NCBI RefSeq assembly: GCF_007655135.1
Contig: NW_022204420.1
Coordinates: 62,001 to 126,000 of the forward strand
Source: Punica granatum
Taxonomy: Eukaryota > Streptophyta > Magnoliopsida > Myrtales > Lythraceae
DNA length: 64,000 nucleotides
Reading direction: 5' to 3'
Each line of letters starts with the position of its first letter. Position 1 is the stretch's first letter. The notes under the pieces are model-generated. The model was not told where the DNA came from, did not search any database, and worked only from the letters and a program-made list of their open reading frames with translations. This document shows positions 47,866 through 60,200 of this stretch, one piece after another. Position numbers and translations under genes: made by a program.

Positions 47866-50039
47866 CGGGAGGCCCTCTTTCGCCTCGAGATGGGCCGATT
47901 CCCGTGTTTTATCCGTTTTGTTATCACTTGAGTCGATGCCGTTTTATTGATTCCGCTTAAATATTTTGTTCGTGCGTGTTTGTATGCTCTTTTGCGTGAT
48001 TATGACCATGGCGGCATCGATGTGATTAAAACGTGTGTTATTATCGTGTTTGATGTATCATGCATGTAAGATACGATCGTCACCGAATAATTTCACGAAT
48101 GGGAGAAACGGGACGTATCATTCGGCTAATTAAATCACTTGGACCAAATAATTGGGTTAATCGATCCTTAATTCGTAAACGCATCGATGGTTTACGGAAC
48201 GACGAGAATGCCCTTTTTCACTAAAATTCACAATTTCAAAATACCGAGACGCGTAACACGAATAGAATTGACGTCTAGCGAGTACTCACGTGCCTTGACT
48301 CGAGTCCGGGCCCAATTTGAGGCGGCCCGAGTCGGGGCATGAGAATCCTTCTTAGACTCCTTCATGTGACGCAAATCTCCAATTTATACACGAACATCAC
48401 AATTTTATCATCCAAGGGCATAACCGTCATTCCTTGATTCACCGATACCCTAGGCGCTAGGGAGCCGGAAACGCCTCGATCTATGGACGGAAAAGGGCTA
48501 CCCGTTCGGGTACGAGTTTCATTCACACGGCCCATTCCGTCCACTTTCGGTGTTTCTATCTTCCTATCGTAGATTCGGTGGGGAGCATTTTATTTCAGTT
48601 ACAAAATACAAAGAACCGGACTAATCATACATTCGGCCTAATCAAACACTAGATAATGGATAAGCGGAATGATAGATTCCAATCTAGAGTCAAAACACGA
48701 GTTTGGATAATTCGGTGAAACCGTAGCGACACTTAACTGAATAAGAGTCTTAAAACAAACACACACATGTAATTGGCTTAGAACCCTATTCTAATCCACC
48801 ATCTATGTTTGCCTAGGTTAGATACATTGTTTGCTAATCAACCCCGATTAATAACTGATTAAATCACGTACACTCGACTTAATACACCACTTGTCTGTAT
48901 TCACTGATAGTTGTCAGTTATTGTCTGTATCATGTCAGTTTTATCAGTTTTCTTCTGTTTTATCCTTGCCTATGATGATTTATTGTGGTTCGGGCCCGAA
49001 CCCATAGGTTACGTGTTGCACGAGGTTCAACGCCCCAAATCACCGAACACGAGGTCCAACGCCTCTTAATTCACCGAGCGCGTGCAACCCGAGTGCGGAA
49101 TGGGATCTAGCCTCGAGTCACCATCACACTCCAAATATGGCCTATATGAAAGGCAATTTGGATTGGATGTGTGAAACGTGTTTAGATGTCACCCGGGAGC
49201 TCAATCGGTCCAACGGTTACAGTGGGAACTAATCGGTTCTTCTGCAAACCGTCGGTTCGATTGGACCCGACCCCCGGCTCTTTGAGCCCGCGTTGCCTTA
49301 ATTTATTTATCGGTCATTCAACACACACGGTGAGCCAAAGCGGAATATTGGCCCAATGCAAACCGGTCGGGATCCATTTACTTATTCGGTTACACTTTGT
49401 AATTATTCGAGAGAACATTGCGAGGATTTTATCTGTACACTCACTCATTCATTTGTAAGGATCCCCGATCGGTGAGCGAGAGGTCCGAGTGTCTAACTGG
49501 CTAAGTCGGTCTATTGTTACCAAGAGGTGAGTAAGCTCGAATACTCGCGGTTTCGGTTCGCGCAGGGAATCGACCATCACGGTTCGATGACCTGTAACGC
49601 TAAGATAGTGAACCGATTCCTCGACGCACAAGCCTACTCATCTTTTGGATTCTTGACCCAACTTGATCAATTCATCGATTTTACAGTGTCAAAACGGGCG
49701 AGTCAAGTGCAACCTTAAATCACGCGGTAAATAAACTAAACGGCAAGCCTAGCAAACTAGAGTACCGAAAGGGCGTGCGGGATATAGGCCCGCACGTAAT
49801 AGAACCCCCGAATTCGGAATTTTCGGTTCCGCATGACCATTGCCTTAGCATTTAGGTGTACCCCGTACCCCTAGACCCGGGCGACTCAACGGCCCTCGAC
49901 CTACGGGTCGTAAACAGTAAGTGGCGACTTCTTCTCACGTGCGTCCGTCGCGCGTCCCCGGGAAGGTGGACACTCCCAAGCCGCGTTTGCTTGGGCACGC
50001 GCATGCGTGCCCCGACGAGATTAAATTCGGGTGCGCACA

Positions 50040-50044
50040 ACGGG
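50040..50044. repeat. Target-site duplication of the solo LTR, right copy
   Basis: ACGGG, identical to 44926-44930. Confidence 0.88.
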
Positions 50045-50455
50045 TTTACTTCTGTCTCGGCTTCTCCACCGACATCGTTTAATTCACCGAATTTTCGATG
50101 TCAAAATGTACGAGCCGAGCGCAACTTAATCCACGCGATAAATAATAAAACATGCAAGCCTACTCAAACCAGAGTACCGAAAGGGCGTGCGAGATATAGG
50201 TCCACACGTAACATGAACCCCCGAACTCGGACTTTTCGGTTCCACACAGATCCATGCCTTAGCAAAACTAGGTGCTCCATACTCCTAGACCCGGATAACT
50301 TATCCGTCCTCGACCTTTGGGTTGTAAAATGATAAGTGATGACTCTTTCTCACGCGTGTCCGTCACGCGTCCCACGGAAGGTGGACACTCCCAAGCCGCG
50401 CGATCCAAAAGCGCGCATGCAGGCCCCGACGAGAGTCCACATTCGGGTCCGTACA
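50045..50455 (+). mobile_element. E2 5' LTR, segment 3 of 3
   Basis: The sense end of the split LTR, with the conserved GAGTACCGAAAGGGCGTGCG block and terminal CGGGTCCGTACA. The primer-binding site follows after three bases, which proves this is a 5' LTR. Confidence 0.88.
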
Positions 50456-50458
50456 GCT

Positions 50459-50477
50459 TGGCGACTCCACTAGGGAC
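50459..50477 (+). other. E2 primer-binding site
   Basis: TGGCGACTCCACTAGGGAC, one base different from the E1 site (CTAGGG for CTGGGG), three bases after the LTR. Confidence 0.85.
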
Positions 50478-51856
50478 ATACTTAGTGGGTTCAGGCTCGA
50501 TCCATTTGCTTTCTTGCATGTTCATTTACCGCTTTCTGCAACTTTCCCACTTATCTACTTTACGCACTTTTATTTAAGCACTCGCATTGCATATCACGAT
50601 AGCTTCAGGAATCTATGGGTCGCGTCCCACGACCGATGATAGGAACACAGGTTAGATAGGGGTTTCGAGTAAGGATACGTCGCACGGTTGGATTGTCCAT
50701 TAGGCCCCCCAAGAGCTCTGCTCGATTTTAAGGAATTGATACCCTTGAGTTGGGGCCCTCCATCCCTAGTTAGTTGCTATCCCAGTAGCACCTAAACCAT
50801 CCATAAACAGGGACCGTCATGCTGGACCAAAATTGCATTCATGCCGTCAACCAACCCAAAAGTTGAATCTTTGAGTCAGCCTGTAGTTTTCTTTTTAGGA
50901 GGGCCTTTTGTTGTTTTTCACAAAGAGCGATGTACATTGTAATAGATACAATTATAATTTATTTTTTATGCACCTGCATGCACATTTTCAAACAAATTAG
51001 GACATTGCATTAGTTTAATGTTTAAGTTCCCTTTCTCAAATGAACTATCTTTGCAAATCTAGGAACTTGAATTAAATCAATGCAACGACATTAGCTTTTG
51101 AAAACTCATGCATTGCGCAACAACTATCATGTCCTGCACGACAGGCAAATCGTGCCAACCTTCGCGGGGAGACCACCCGCGGTCTTCATCTCTCCATGAT
51201 GAGAGGTGTTGTGACCAGAGGCTGTTCACCCCAACCACACACCCTGCACGACAAGCGAGTCGTGCCAACCATCGCGGGTATACCACCTGCGGTCTTCACC
51301 CTTCCTCCACGGCAAGACGAGCCGTGGCCTGAGGGCCGATCAACCTTCCCAGGCAAAGTTAATCAACACTAACTTTCACTTGACCGACCATATCCTCGAC
51401 GTGCCCTGACATGTCTCCAATGCACCAGTATACACTTCTTCACACAGTAGTGTGCACCACTAGCATGTCCAAATGCGTCACCACGTACCACATGCATGCA
51501 CCATCAACACATCTCCTGTGTGTACCGATGCACGTCTCTTGGTGTGCTCGCACGACACCTACCAGGCCAGTTTGCTTCCCTACACTCTTGCATTGGAATT
51601 GCGAATAGTTCATGCTCCTTCATTGTTTCCTTCTTCCATTGTAGGAAATCCCCAACAAGAAGGCAACCTGAATACTGAACGACCACAACTGAGATAACAA
51701 ACGTCTCTCATTCAGCTCCTTGGGATTTCAACACAGAGCTCCCACCCTATCTCCATAAAGATCGCAAGCAAATCAGAGTCACCGCTTTGCAGCGCCCTGC
51801 GCTATTCCTCAGCATTGACCTTTGCTTTTCAATTTCTTGCACTTTCCTATCGAGCA
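50478..51856 (+). other. E2 leader and unassigned internal DNA
   Basis: 50478 to about 51030 matches the E1 leader. After that the sequence is unlike E1: a block of small hairpins (51136-51327), then CA-rich DNA to 51856. No gag, protease, RT, RNase H or integrase sequence is present in any frame; ORFs of 60-120 codons show no family signature. It joins directly to a 3'-UTR-type array, so E2 is a deletion derivative or a non-autonomous element. Confidence 0.7.
51136..51327 (+). repeat. Three small hairpins in the E2 leader
   Basis: Stems GCACGA/TCGTGC (51136-51155), GCACGAC/GTCGTGC (51246-51265) and CCACGGC/GCCGTGG (51307-51327). The first two lie in direct repeats of about 60 bp (CGTGCCAACC, then CGGTCTTCA). 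The third keeps pairing through paired base changes. Confidence 0.7.
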
Positions 51857-52464
51857 TGCATTTACTGCATTGGGCTTCAGCCCCACATCGAGCTTCGACC
51901 CTACTTTTGGGCTTCCGCCCCTCATCGGGCTTCAGCCCGGCATTTACTGTATTAGGCTTCGACCCCACTTTGGGCTTCGGCCCTGCATCGGGCTCCAGCC
52001 CCGCATTTATTGCAATGGGCTTCGGCCCCGCATCGGGCTTCGGCCCTCCATTTACTACATCCGGTTTCGGCCCCACTTTTGGGCATCCGCCCCACATTAG
52101 GCTTCCGCCCTGCATTTACTGCATTGGGCTTCGGCCCTGCATTTACTGCATTGGGTTTCGGCCCCACTTTTGGGCTTCTGCCCCGCATCGGACTTCGGCC
52201 CTGCATTTAATGCATAGGACTTCGGCCATGCATTTATTGCATCAGTCTTCAGCCCCACTTTTGGGCCTCGACCCCGCATCAGGCTTCGGCTCTGCATTTA
52301 TACTTTTGGGCTTCGACCCCTCATCGGGCTTTAGCACTGCATTTAATGTATTGGGCTTCGGCCCTACATCGGGCTCTGGCCCCGCATTTACTACATCGGG
52401 CTTCGGCCCTGCATTTACTGCATCGGGTTTCGGCTCCACTTTTGGGCTTCCACCCCGCATCGGA
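51857..52464 (+). repeat. E2 3'-UTR minisatellite
   Basis: Degenerate units such as GCATTTACTGCATTGGGCTT followed by CGGCCC, interspersed with CACTTTTGGGCTTC variants. In reverse complement the core reads GGCCGAAGCCC...GCAGTAAAT, the same as in the E1 array; the orientation agrees with E2 being on the plus strand. It stops abruptly at the truncated LTR. Confidence 0.85.
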
Positions 52465-55400
52465 GAGAAGGAGTCGCCACTTATCATTTTACGACCCGAA
52501 GATCGAGGGCGGATGAGTTACCCGGGTCTAGGGGTGGAACACCTAGTTTGTCGTTAAGGCATCGATCTGTGCGGAACCGAAAAATCCGTGTTCGGGGGTT
52601 CATGTTACGTGCGGGCCTATATCCCGCACGCCCTTTCGGTACTCTGGTTTGCTAGGCTTGCATGTTTTATTTATTCATCGCGTGAATTAAGCTATGCTTG
52701 GCTTACACGTTTTGACACCGTAAATTCGATGAATTAAACGATGTCGGTTGAGAAGCCGAGAGAGAAGTAAACCTGTATGTCAGGGAATTGGTCACAATCT
52801 TGCGATACAGTTCATCAAACCATGGAGGTTGAATCCCTGCGTGAACCAGAACTGCGAGATCTTGGATTTACTTTCCTTTGGGTAAGCATGAAACCGATTC
52901 GAATGATTCGACTCTCGGACCGTTTGCTCGCCAACTGAGATTCTTACATATTGAATGTACAAAACAAAAATCCTTACAATGAACTCTCAAAAATACATCA
53001 AATCATAATTACAAATGGGTGAATCTTAGTCAGTTTGCATTCGGTTATTATTTCGCTCTAACTCACTGTGAGTTTAGGGAAACACCGAAAAACTAAAATT
53101 TGACATGCGCTCTCAATGAATAGGGCGTTGGACCCTGTGAGTGATGATTAGGGCGTTGGACCCTGTGCTTGATGATTAGGGCGTTGAGCCCTAATATTAT
53201 TCGGCCTAGGAATCAGGCTCAACCCGTATGGCAAACAAGTGCAGAAAGATAACACGCAACATGTTAATAACAGATAAGGTGTTTGTTATTGTCATGCTTA
53301 CGTGAATTAATAGATTATTAACCCGGGGGTGTTTTTGCAAGCAAATGCCATATGCTAAGCAATCAAACACGTGCCAATGTTTTAGCATTCGGCTTTTGTT
53401 GGAAACTTGAAAAAGAGAGTCAAACTCATGTGTGTGGATTGCTTTTACAGTTGTTCTGTATTGTGACACTGAATTAGCCAAACTCGTGTTTTGACTATAG
53501 ATTTGGAATCTAGAATTCCTCCTAACCATTATCTAGTGTTTGGTTAGGTCGAGTGAAAGGTTAATCAGCATTTTGCATGTTTTCTGACAGAGATAACCGT
53601 TCTAGTTACCCGAGTCTATGTTAGGATGACAGAAACTCATCAGTTAGATAAGAAAAGGCCATGCAGATGAACCTACACCTGAACAGGTAGCCTGTTCTTA
53701 TCCCGTACTATAGTGTTTTTGTCATGGTAACCCTAAGGGTGTCGCTGAATTGTGAAAAGACGATTTTGCCCTTTATTGGAAAATTGGTTTCAGAAAAGAG
53801 GAAACATTGTAGTGCGGGCCACCTCGGCCTGTAGACGGTGTCGATCAATTCCCTGGATCGTCCAAGGTTGTGCAAGAACCCCGAAAAAGCCAAAGAACCG
53901 GTCGATTTACCCGGAAGTGGTCTAGAAAGATCTTCTATATCCTGGACTGAGTTACTTGGAATCAGGTAAAAACTCGAGTTGGGACACAGAAGCCCCTTTC
54001 AGACATCCGTGCTACATCGGACCGCGCGCGTTTCGGGTTTTGAAATTGATAAGTTTGAAAAGGGTACCAACGTCATTTGGCAACTCATCGACGCGAATTA
54101 TCAGTTAATGGCCAATTCGTGTAAACTTTATCAGTGTGAAGTGGGTTTAATCATGTGAGCGTCCCGATCAACCCGTTCGTGAAATTAATGCTTAAGGGTT
54201 GTGCCGAATGCATTAATTATGAAAACGATTCGTGACTCGGCGACCAAGACGATTCCATAAGGATCGAGGATAATTCAGTCAAATAACCGAAACTACCCTC
54301 GTAACCGAATGGACCCGAATGAGTCATCAATACCCGAATCCATGCATGCTTTGTTTTGAAAAGACATTTTCATGCGATATTGCGACAATAATGTAAATTG
54401 CAAATTACACGAAAGCCGAGAACGGACTCAAAACGGGAAGAGGAAGTCTCACGCAACCCGTACGAATCTAACAGGCTCTCGGTTACTTCTCCTTGGAGAT
54501 AGCCGAGAGGACCCATGGCTCGAATGGGGTTCCACGAGGTTTCCCCGTCTCGTTTCGAATCATTTCTCGCATGCTTAAACGATAAACATGATAAATGACA
54601 CGATTAAACGAAAGTCGGTATTGCCATAATTTGAATAACGCATTCGAACATGCAAACATGCACAAACAAGTTATTTAAGGAATTGATAAAACAATACCGA
54701 CTTCATGCACGTAAGAAAACACGAGAAAACTCGGGAATCGAGCTTGAATCGGGCTAAGAAGGCTGATCTTAACCCGACGAAAGCAAGCCAAGCCTCGGTC
54801 ACCTCTTCTTGAGGCAAACCCGAGAGCTCTTTTGCTTATTTCGGGTAGGGAAGATCTTCCGAGGGTCGATCCAAACATTTCCCGACATGCTAACATGTTA
54901 TATGATGATGAACATGCATGATATAACATGAAAGTGTATAAAAATTAAGTCTTGCAAGTTAAACATGCATAAAACGCCATATTACTTCATAGCCATGCAA
55001 ATAATGTAAAAGGTTCTAACTTCTCTAAGTCGAGAATGTTTTACCTAGCCTCGGGATACGAGGAAAGAGTCGGGGAAGTGTTCGAGAGTCGGGTGACTCG
55101 GTTGAACGCTTGGAAGAGTGCTCGGGTGCAAGGGCATGCACGTTCAGGGAGCTAGGCGCACGAGGCGTGTTGCTGGAGTGCACGGGAGGTGCGCGGGAGG
55201 GGTCAGGTGCGCGGGCAGTAGGTGCGTGCGGCAGCAGGCCCACGCGTGCGCGGGCAGCGGGCTTGCGGGCGTGCGCGGGCCCTCGGGCATGCGCGACTGT
55301 GCGGCTATGGGTGTACTGTTCACCCGAGAGCACGTCCTTCACCCGAAATCACCTAAATGACCTGAACTGATGAGCAAATGACTTCAAACCAAAAATCTAA

Positions 55401-56991
55401 GTTCATAAATGAACTCCTTGGGTCCAAAACATGTGGTCCATGGAGTTTGAGAATTTTTGAACTTAAGTCGGGATGATGAACATCGGTTTCCGACTTAAGA
55501 AACTCAAAGCTTTCTTCGGGTTTTCTTCAGTTTTTCTCTCTTGGTTTTGAAGTGTTGAAGCTTGTTGGTTTTGGCTATGGAGTTGAGTGCTTTTCTTGAG
55601 GGAGAAAGCTTGGAGAGAGTGTGCAAGAGGAGAAGTGATTAACTTAATCACTTTGGGGCTATTTATTGGCAAAGCTAATGGGCAATTAAGCAAAAGCAAG
55701 CACAGTTAAGCCTCCCATTAGCAAATTTCGGTTTGCCTAATGAGGATGATGATGAATGTGAGCCAAGTATCCTTCTTGTGGAAGAGCCAAAAGCATTAAT
55801 GAGCATTGATGAAGGCTTGACTGTTGTCTTCAAACTTCTTGGATATTTTCATGTAAGAGTGCAAGTTGGCTTCTTGCATTGAAGAAGAAGAAGCTTCTAG
55901 AATAAAGGGTGACTCATCTTGGGCATCCCGTCGGTCCCAAGACCGAAGAGGAGAAACCGGGAAAAAGCTCGGGTCTTGATTGATCGCGCATTCGAGGTTC
56001 GTAGTTCGAACCGAATGTTGAATTATCGATATACACGAGGAAACGGATTTAATGAGTCTGAGATTGGCATTTTCTGTGAGGAATTGCCAAATGTCTGAAT
56101 GAGGCTCGGAAGCCGGTTTTGTTCCTTTTATGCATTCAGAGCGAGGTTACCCACTTCTGACTGCATATCTTGTATTTGCATCCCACGTCGGTCATTTTGA
56201 CATAAATTATCAAATTACGTGGGCACTTGTCCCTTAAGCCGGTAAATGCAAATATGGAGCCGGAGATGTCATAGGAGGCCGAAACTGGATTTCTCGGATT
56301 GCTTTTTGAGTTTCTTGGGCGATCTGGAGATCACTGTGATCTCCGTTTGCCGAGATTGGGCCTCTCAGGATAAGAAAAGTGCATCTGATACCCTTAAAGC
56401 ACTACTCGAGGGGTCTAGATGAGTTGTGTGATTCATTCCGACGATTCCACATTGAGCGTTGAGATAAGCGGCACTGGAATTGCCAACCATGATACTACTC
56501 GTGCTCTGTATGATTGTGGGGCATGGCCGCATCTGATATTTGGAATTAACTTTTCTCTAAGAAACCGGCATTTTTGGATTTCCACTGAAAAGCTGTCTGT
56601 ATACAGAAAGTTATTCTGTATAGAGCAGATAATTTGCAAAATGCCTTTGGGGACACTTTTCATCTGTTTGGCATTGATGTGGATTTTTGAAGTCCAATAT
56701 TGGTTGTCTTCCGACGGTCGAGCGAACTATCGAAAAGTAGAACTGTCCATGTGATATACTGAAAATGCCGGTTTTGGACATTGTTGAGCTCTCTAGTCAC
56801 TCTGTTGCTTTTTGATGATCCCTGGAGTCCTTCTGTCATATCCATGTGTCATTTGCCCGATTTCGCCGACTTGAGGATGAACAGTGATTTTCTGCTCTGT
56901 TAAGTCGTTTTTCTGTATTCTGCTCAAGTTGTGGCTTGGATCAATGCTGATAATGTAATTTGAATTGGCGAGCCAAAATAGGGTGCTGACA
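52465..56991 (-). mobile_element. Tat-family 3' LTR, minus orientation, sense end truncated
   Basis: Sense start TGTCAGCACCCTATTTTGG at 56991 with a polypurine tract upstream, so this is a 3' LTR. It lacks only about the last 100 bp compared with the LTR end at 12279-12382; the junction with the E2 array at 52464 is a deletion breakpoint. It holds hairpin modules (about 54425-54535 and 54735-54860) and a GC-rich stretch (55110-55340). It is the most complete uninterrupted LTR of its subfamily here. Confidence 0.88.
53121..53195. repeat. Triplicated LTR motif
   Basis: Three units with TAGGGCGTTGGACCCTGTG or close variants, each followed by GATGATTAG, inverted relative to 44513-44587. Confidence 0.85.
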
Positions 56992-57005
56992 GCTTGCCCC
57001 TCTTT
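56992..57005 (-). other. Polypurine tract of the right-hand Tat element
   Basis: Sense strand AAAGAGGGGCAAGC, identical to the E1 tract. About 195 bp of plain 3' UTR separates it from the array. Confidence 0.85.
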
Positions 57006-57200
57006 GACTGCGTGTTGGAGTAGAGGATGCAGCCAAAGACTTCAGAAGTACCCCAGTTTGATAGCAATGATCGATGTGGAATTTCCTATATGGCCTCCTC
57101 CTTCTTGCTTCAGCTATATGGGATGTTCTACCTAATAAAAAGGAGATATAGTGAGATGCGCACAATGGACGGGTAGAGTCCGGAACAGAGCTGGGACAGG

Positions 57201-60200
57201 CATTTAAAATCGGGATTGACCCGAAGGGGAATAACCCTAGTGTAGAAATTAAAGTCGGAATTGACCCGAAGAGAATTGACCCCAGTGTAGAATTTAAAGT
57301 GGGATTGACCCGAAGGGGATTGACTCCGGTGCAGAAATTAAAGTAGGAATTGACCCGAAAGGGATTGACCCCCGTGCAGAAATTGAAGTCGGGATTGACT
57401 CGAAGGGAATTGACCCCAATGGAGAAATTGAAGTCGGGATTGACCCGAAGGGGACTGACCCCTGTGCAGAAATTAAAGTCCGGATTGACCCCAGCGCAAA
57501 AATTGAAGTCGGGATTGACCCGAAGGGGATTGACTCGAAGGGGACTGACCCCAGTGCAGAAATTAAAGTCGGGATTGACCCAGGGGGATTGACCCCTGTG
57601 CAGAAATTAAAGTCGGGATTAACTCGAAGGGGATTGACCCCAGTGCAGAAATTAAAGTCGAGATTGACCCGAAGGTGATTGACCCCTGTGCAGAAATTAA
57701 AGTCGGGATTGACCCGAGGAGGATTGACCCCTGTGCAGAAATTAAAGTCGGGATTGACCCGAAGAGGACTGACCCCTGTGCAGAAATGAAAGTCAGGATT
57801 GACCCGAAGGGGACTGACCCCAGTGCATAAATTAAAGTCGGGATCGACCCCAGTGCAGAAATTAAAGTCGGGATTGACCCGAAGGGGACTGACCCCAGTG
57901 CAAAAATTAAAGTCGGGATTGACCCGAATGGCACTGACCCCTATGCAAAAATTAAAGTCGAGATTGACCCGAAAGGAACTGACCCTTGTGCAGAAATTAA
58001 AGTCGGGATTGACCCCTGTGCAGAAAATAAAGTCGGGATTGACTCGAAGGGGATTGACCCCAGTGCAGAAATTAAAGTCGGGATTGACCCGAAGGTGATT
58101 GACCCCAGTGCGAAAATTAATGTCGGGATTGACCCGAAGGGGATTTACCCCTATGCAGAAATTAAAGTCGGGATTGACCCGAAGGGGACTGACCCCTGTG
58201 CAGAAATGAAAGTCGGGATTGACCCGAAGGGGACTGACCCCAGTGCAGAAATTAAAGCGGGATTGACCCTAGTGAAGAAATTAAAGTCGGGATTGACCCG
58301 AGGGGGATTGACCCGAAGGGGACTGACCCCAGTGCAGAAATAAAAGTCGGGATTGACCCGAAGGGCACTGACCCCTATGCAGAAATTAAAGTCGGGATTG
58401 ACCCGAAGGGGATGGACCCGACGGGGACTGACCCCAGTGCAGAAATTAAAGTCGGGATAGACCCGAAGGGCACTGACCCCTATGCAGAAATTAAAGTCGG
58501 GATTGATCCGAAGGGGACAGACCCCTGTGCAGAAATTAAAGTCGGGATTGACTCGGAGGGGATTGACCCCAGTGCAAAAATTAAAGTCAGGATTGACCCG
58601 AAGGGGATTGACCCGAAGGGGACTGACCCCAGTGCAGAAATTAAAGTCGGGATTGACCCGAAGGGCACTGACCCCTATGCAGAAATTAAAGTCGGGATTG
58701 ATCTGAAGGGGACTTACCCCTGTGCAGAAATTAAAGTCGGGATTGACTCGGAGGGGATTGACCCCAGTGCAAAAATTAAAGTCGGGATTGACCCGAAGGT
58801 GATTGACCCCAGTGCAGAAATTAAAGTCGGGATTGACCCGTAGGGGATTGACCCCTGTGCAGAAATTAAATTCGGGATTGACCCGAAGGGGACTGACCCC
58901 AGTGCAGAAATGAAAGTCGGGATTGACCCGAAGGGGACTGACCCCAGTGCAGGAATTAAAGTAGGGATTGACCCCAGTGCAGAAATTAAAGTCAGGATTG
59001 ACTCGAAGGGGACTGACCCCAGTGCAGAAATTAAAGTCGGGATTGAACCGAAGGGCACTGATCCCTGTGCAAAAATTAAAGTCGGGATTGACCCGAAGGG
59101 GATTGACCCCAGTGCAGAAATTAACGTCAGGATTGACTCGAAGGGGACTGACCCCAGTGCAGAAATTAAAGTCGGGATTGAACCGAAGGGCACTGATCCC
59201 TGTGCAAAAATTAAAGTCGGGATTGACCCGAAGGGGACTGACCCCTGTGCAGAAATTAAAGTCGGGATTGACCCGAAGCGGATTGACCCCAGTGCAGAAA
59301 TTAAAGTCGGGATTGACCCGAAGGGGATTGACCCCAGTTCAGAAATTAAAGTCGGGATTGACCCGAAGGGGATTGACCCCAGTTCAGAAATTAAAGTCGG
59401 GATTGACCCGAAGGTGATTGACCCCATTGCAGAAATTAAAGTCGGGATTTACCCGAAGGGGACTGACCCCTGTGCTGAAATTAAAGTCGGGATTGACCCA
59501 AAGGGGACTGACCCCAGTGCAGAAATTAAAGTCGGGATTGAACCGAAGGGCACTGATCCCTGTGCAAAAATTAAAGTCGGGATTGACCCGAAGGGGACTG
59601 ACCCCTGTGCTGAAATTAAAGTCGGGATTGACCCGAAGCGGATTGACCCTAGTGCAGAAATTAAAGTCGGGATTGACCCGAAGGGGATTGACCCCAGTTC
59701 AGAAATTAAAGTCGGGATTGACCCGGAGGGGATTGACCCCAGTTCAGAAATTAAAGTCGGGATTGACCCGAAGGTGATTGACCCCATTGCAGAAATTAAA
59801 GTCGGGATTTACCCGAAGGGGACTGACCCCTGTGCTGAAATTAAAGTCGGGATTGACCCGAAGGGGACTGACCCCTGTGCAGAAATTAAAGTCGGGATTG
59901 ACCCGAAGGGGATTGACCCCTGTGCAGAAATTAAAGTCGGGATTAACCTAAAGGGGACTGATCCCTGTGCAGAAATTAAAGTCGGATTGACCCGAAGGGC
60001 ACTGACCCCTATGCAGAAATTAATGTCGGGATTGACCCGAAGGGGTATGACCCGAAGGGGACTGACTCCAGTGCAGAAATTAAAGTCGGATTGACCCGAA
60101 GGGCACTGACCCCTATGCAGAAATTAAAGTCGGGATTGACCCGAAGGAGATTGACCCGAAGGGGACTGACCCCAGTGCAGAAATTAAAGTCGGGATTGAT

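Larger units (their letters stand above)
44931..50039 (+). mobile_element. Solo Tat LTR (5109 bp)
   Basis: Complete LTR from TGTCAGCACCCC to GGGTGCGCACA with identical ACGGG duplications on both sides and E2 LTR sequence continuing across. Same family as the E1 LTRs and the truncated LTR at 1-3276. There is no internal region, so it is the product of recombination between the two LTRs of one element. It holds a TATA box, a hairpin module at 47790-47865 and a two-copy motif at about 49022-49075. Confidence 0.92.

Noticed and set aside
51787..52557. 256-codon plus-strand ORF rich in Gly/Phe/Pro
   Set aside because: Runs through the E2 3'-UTR array and into a truncated LTR; repeat artefact.
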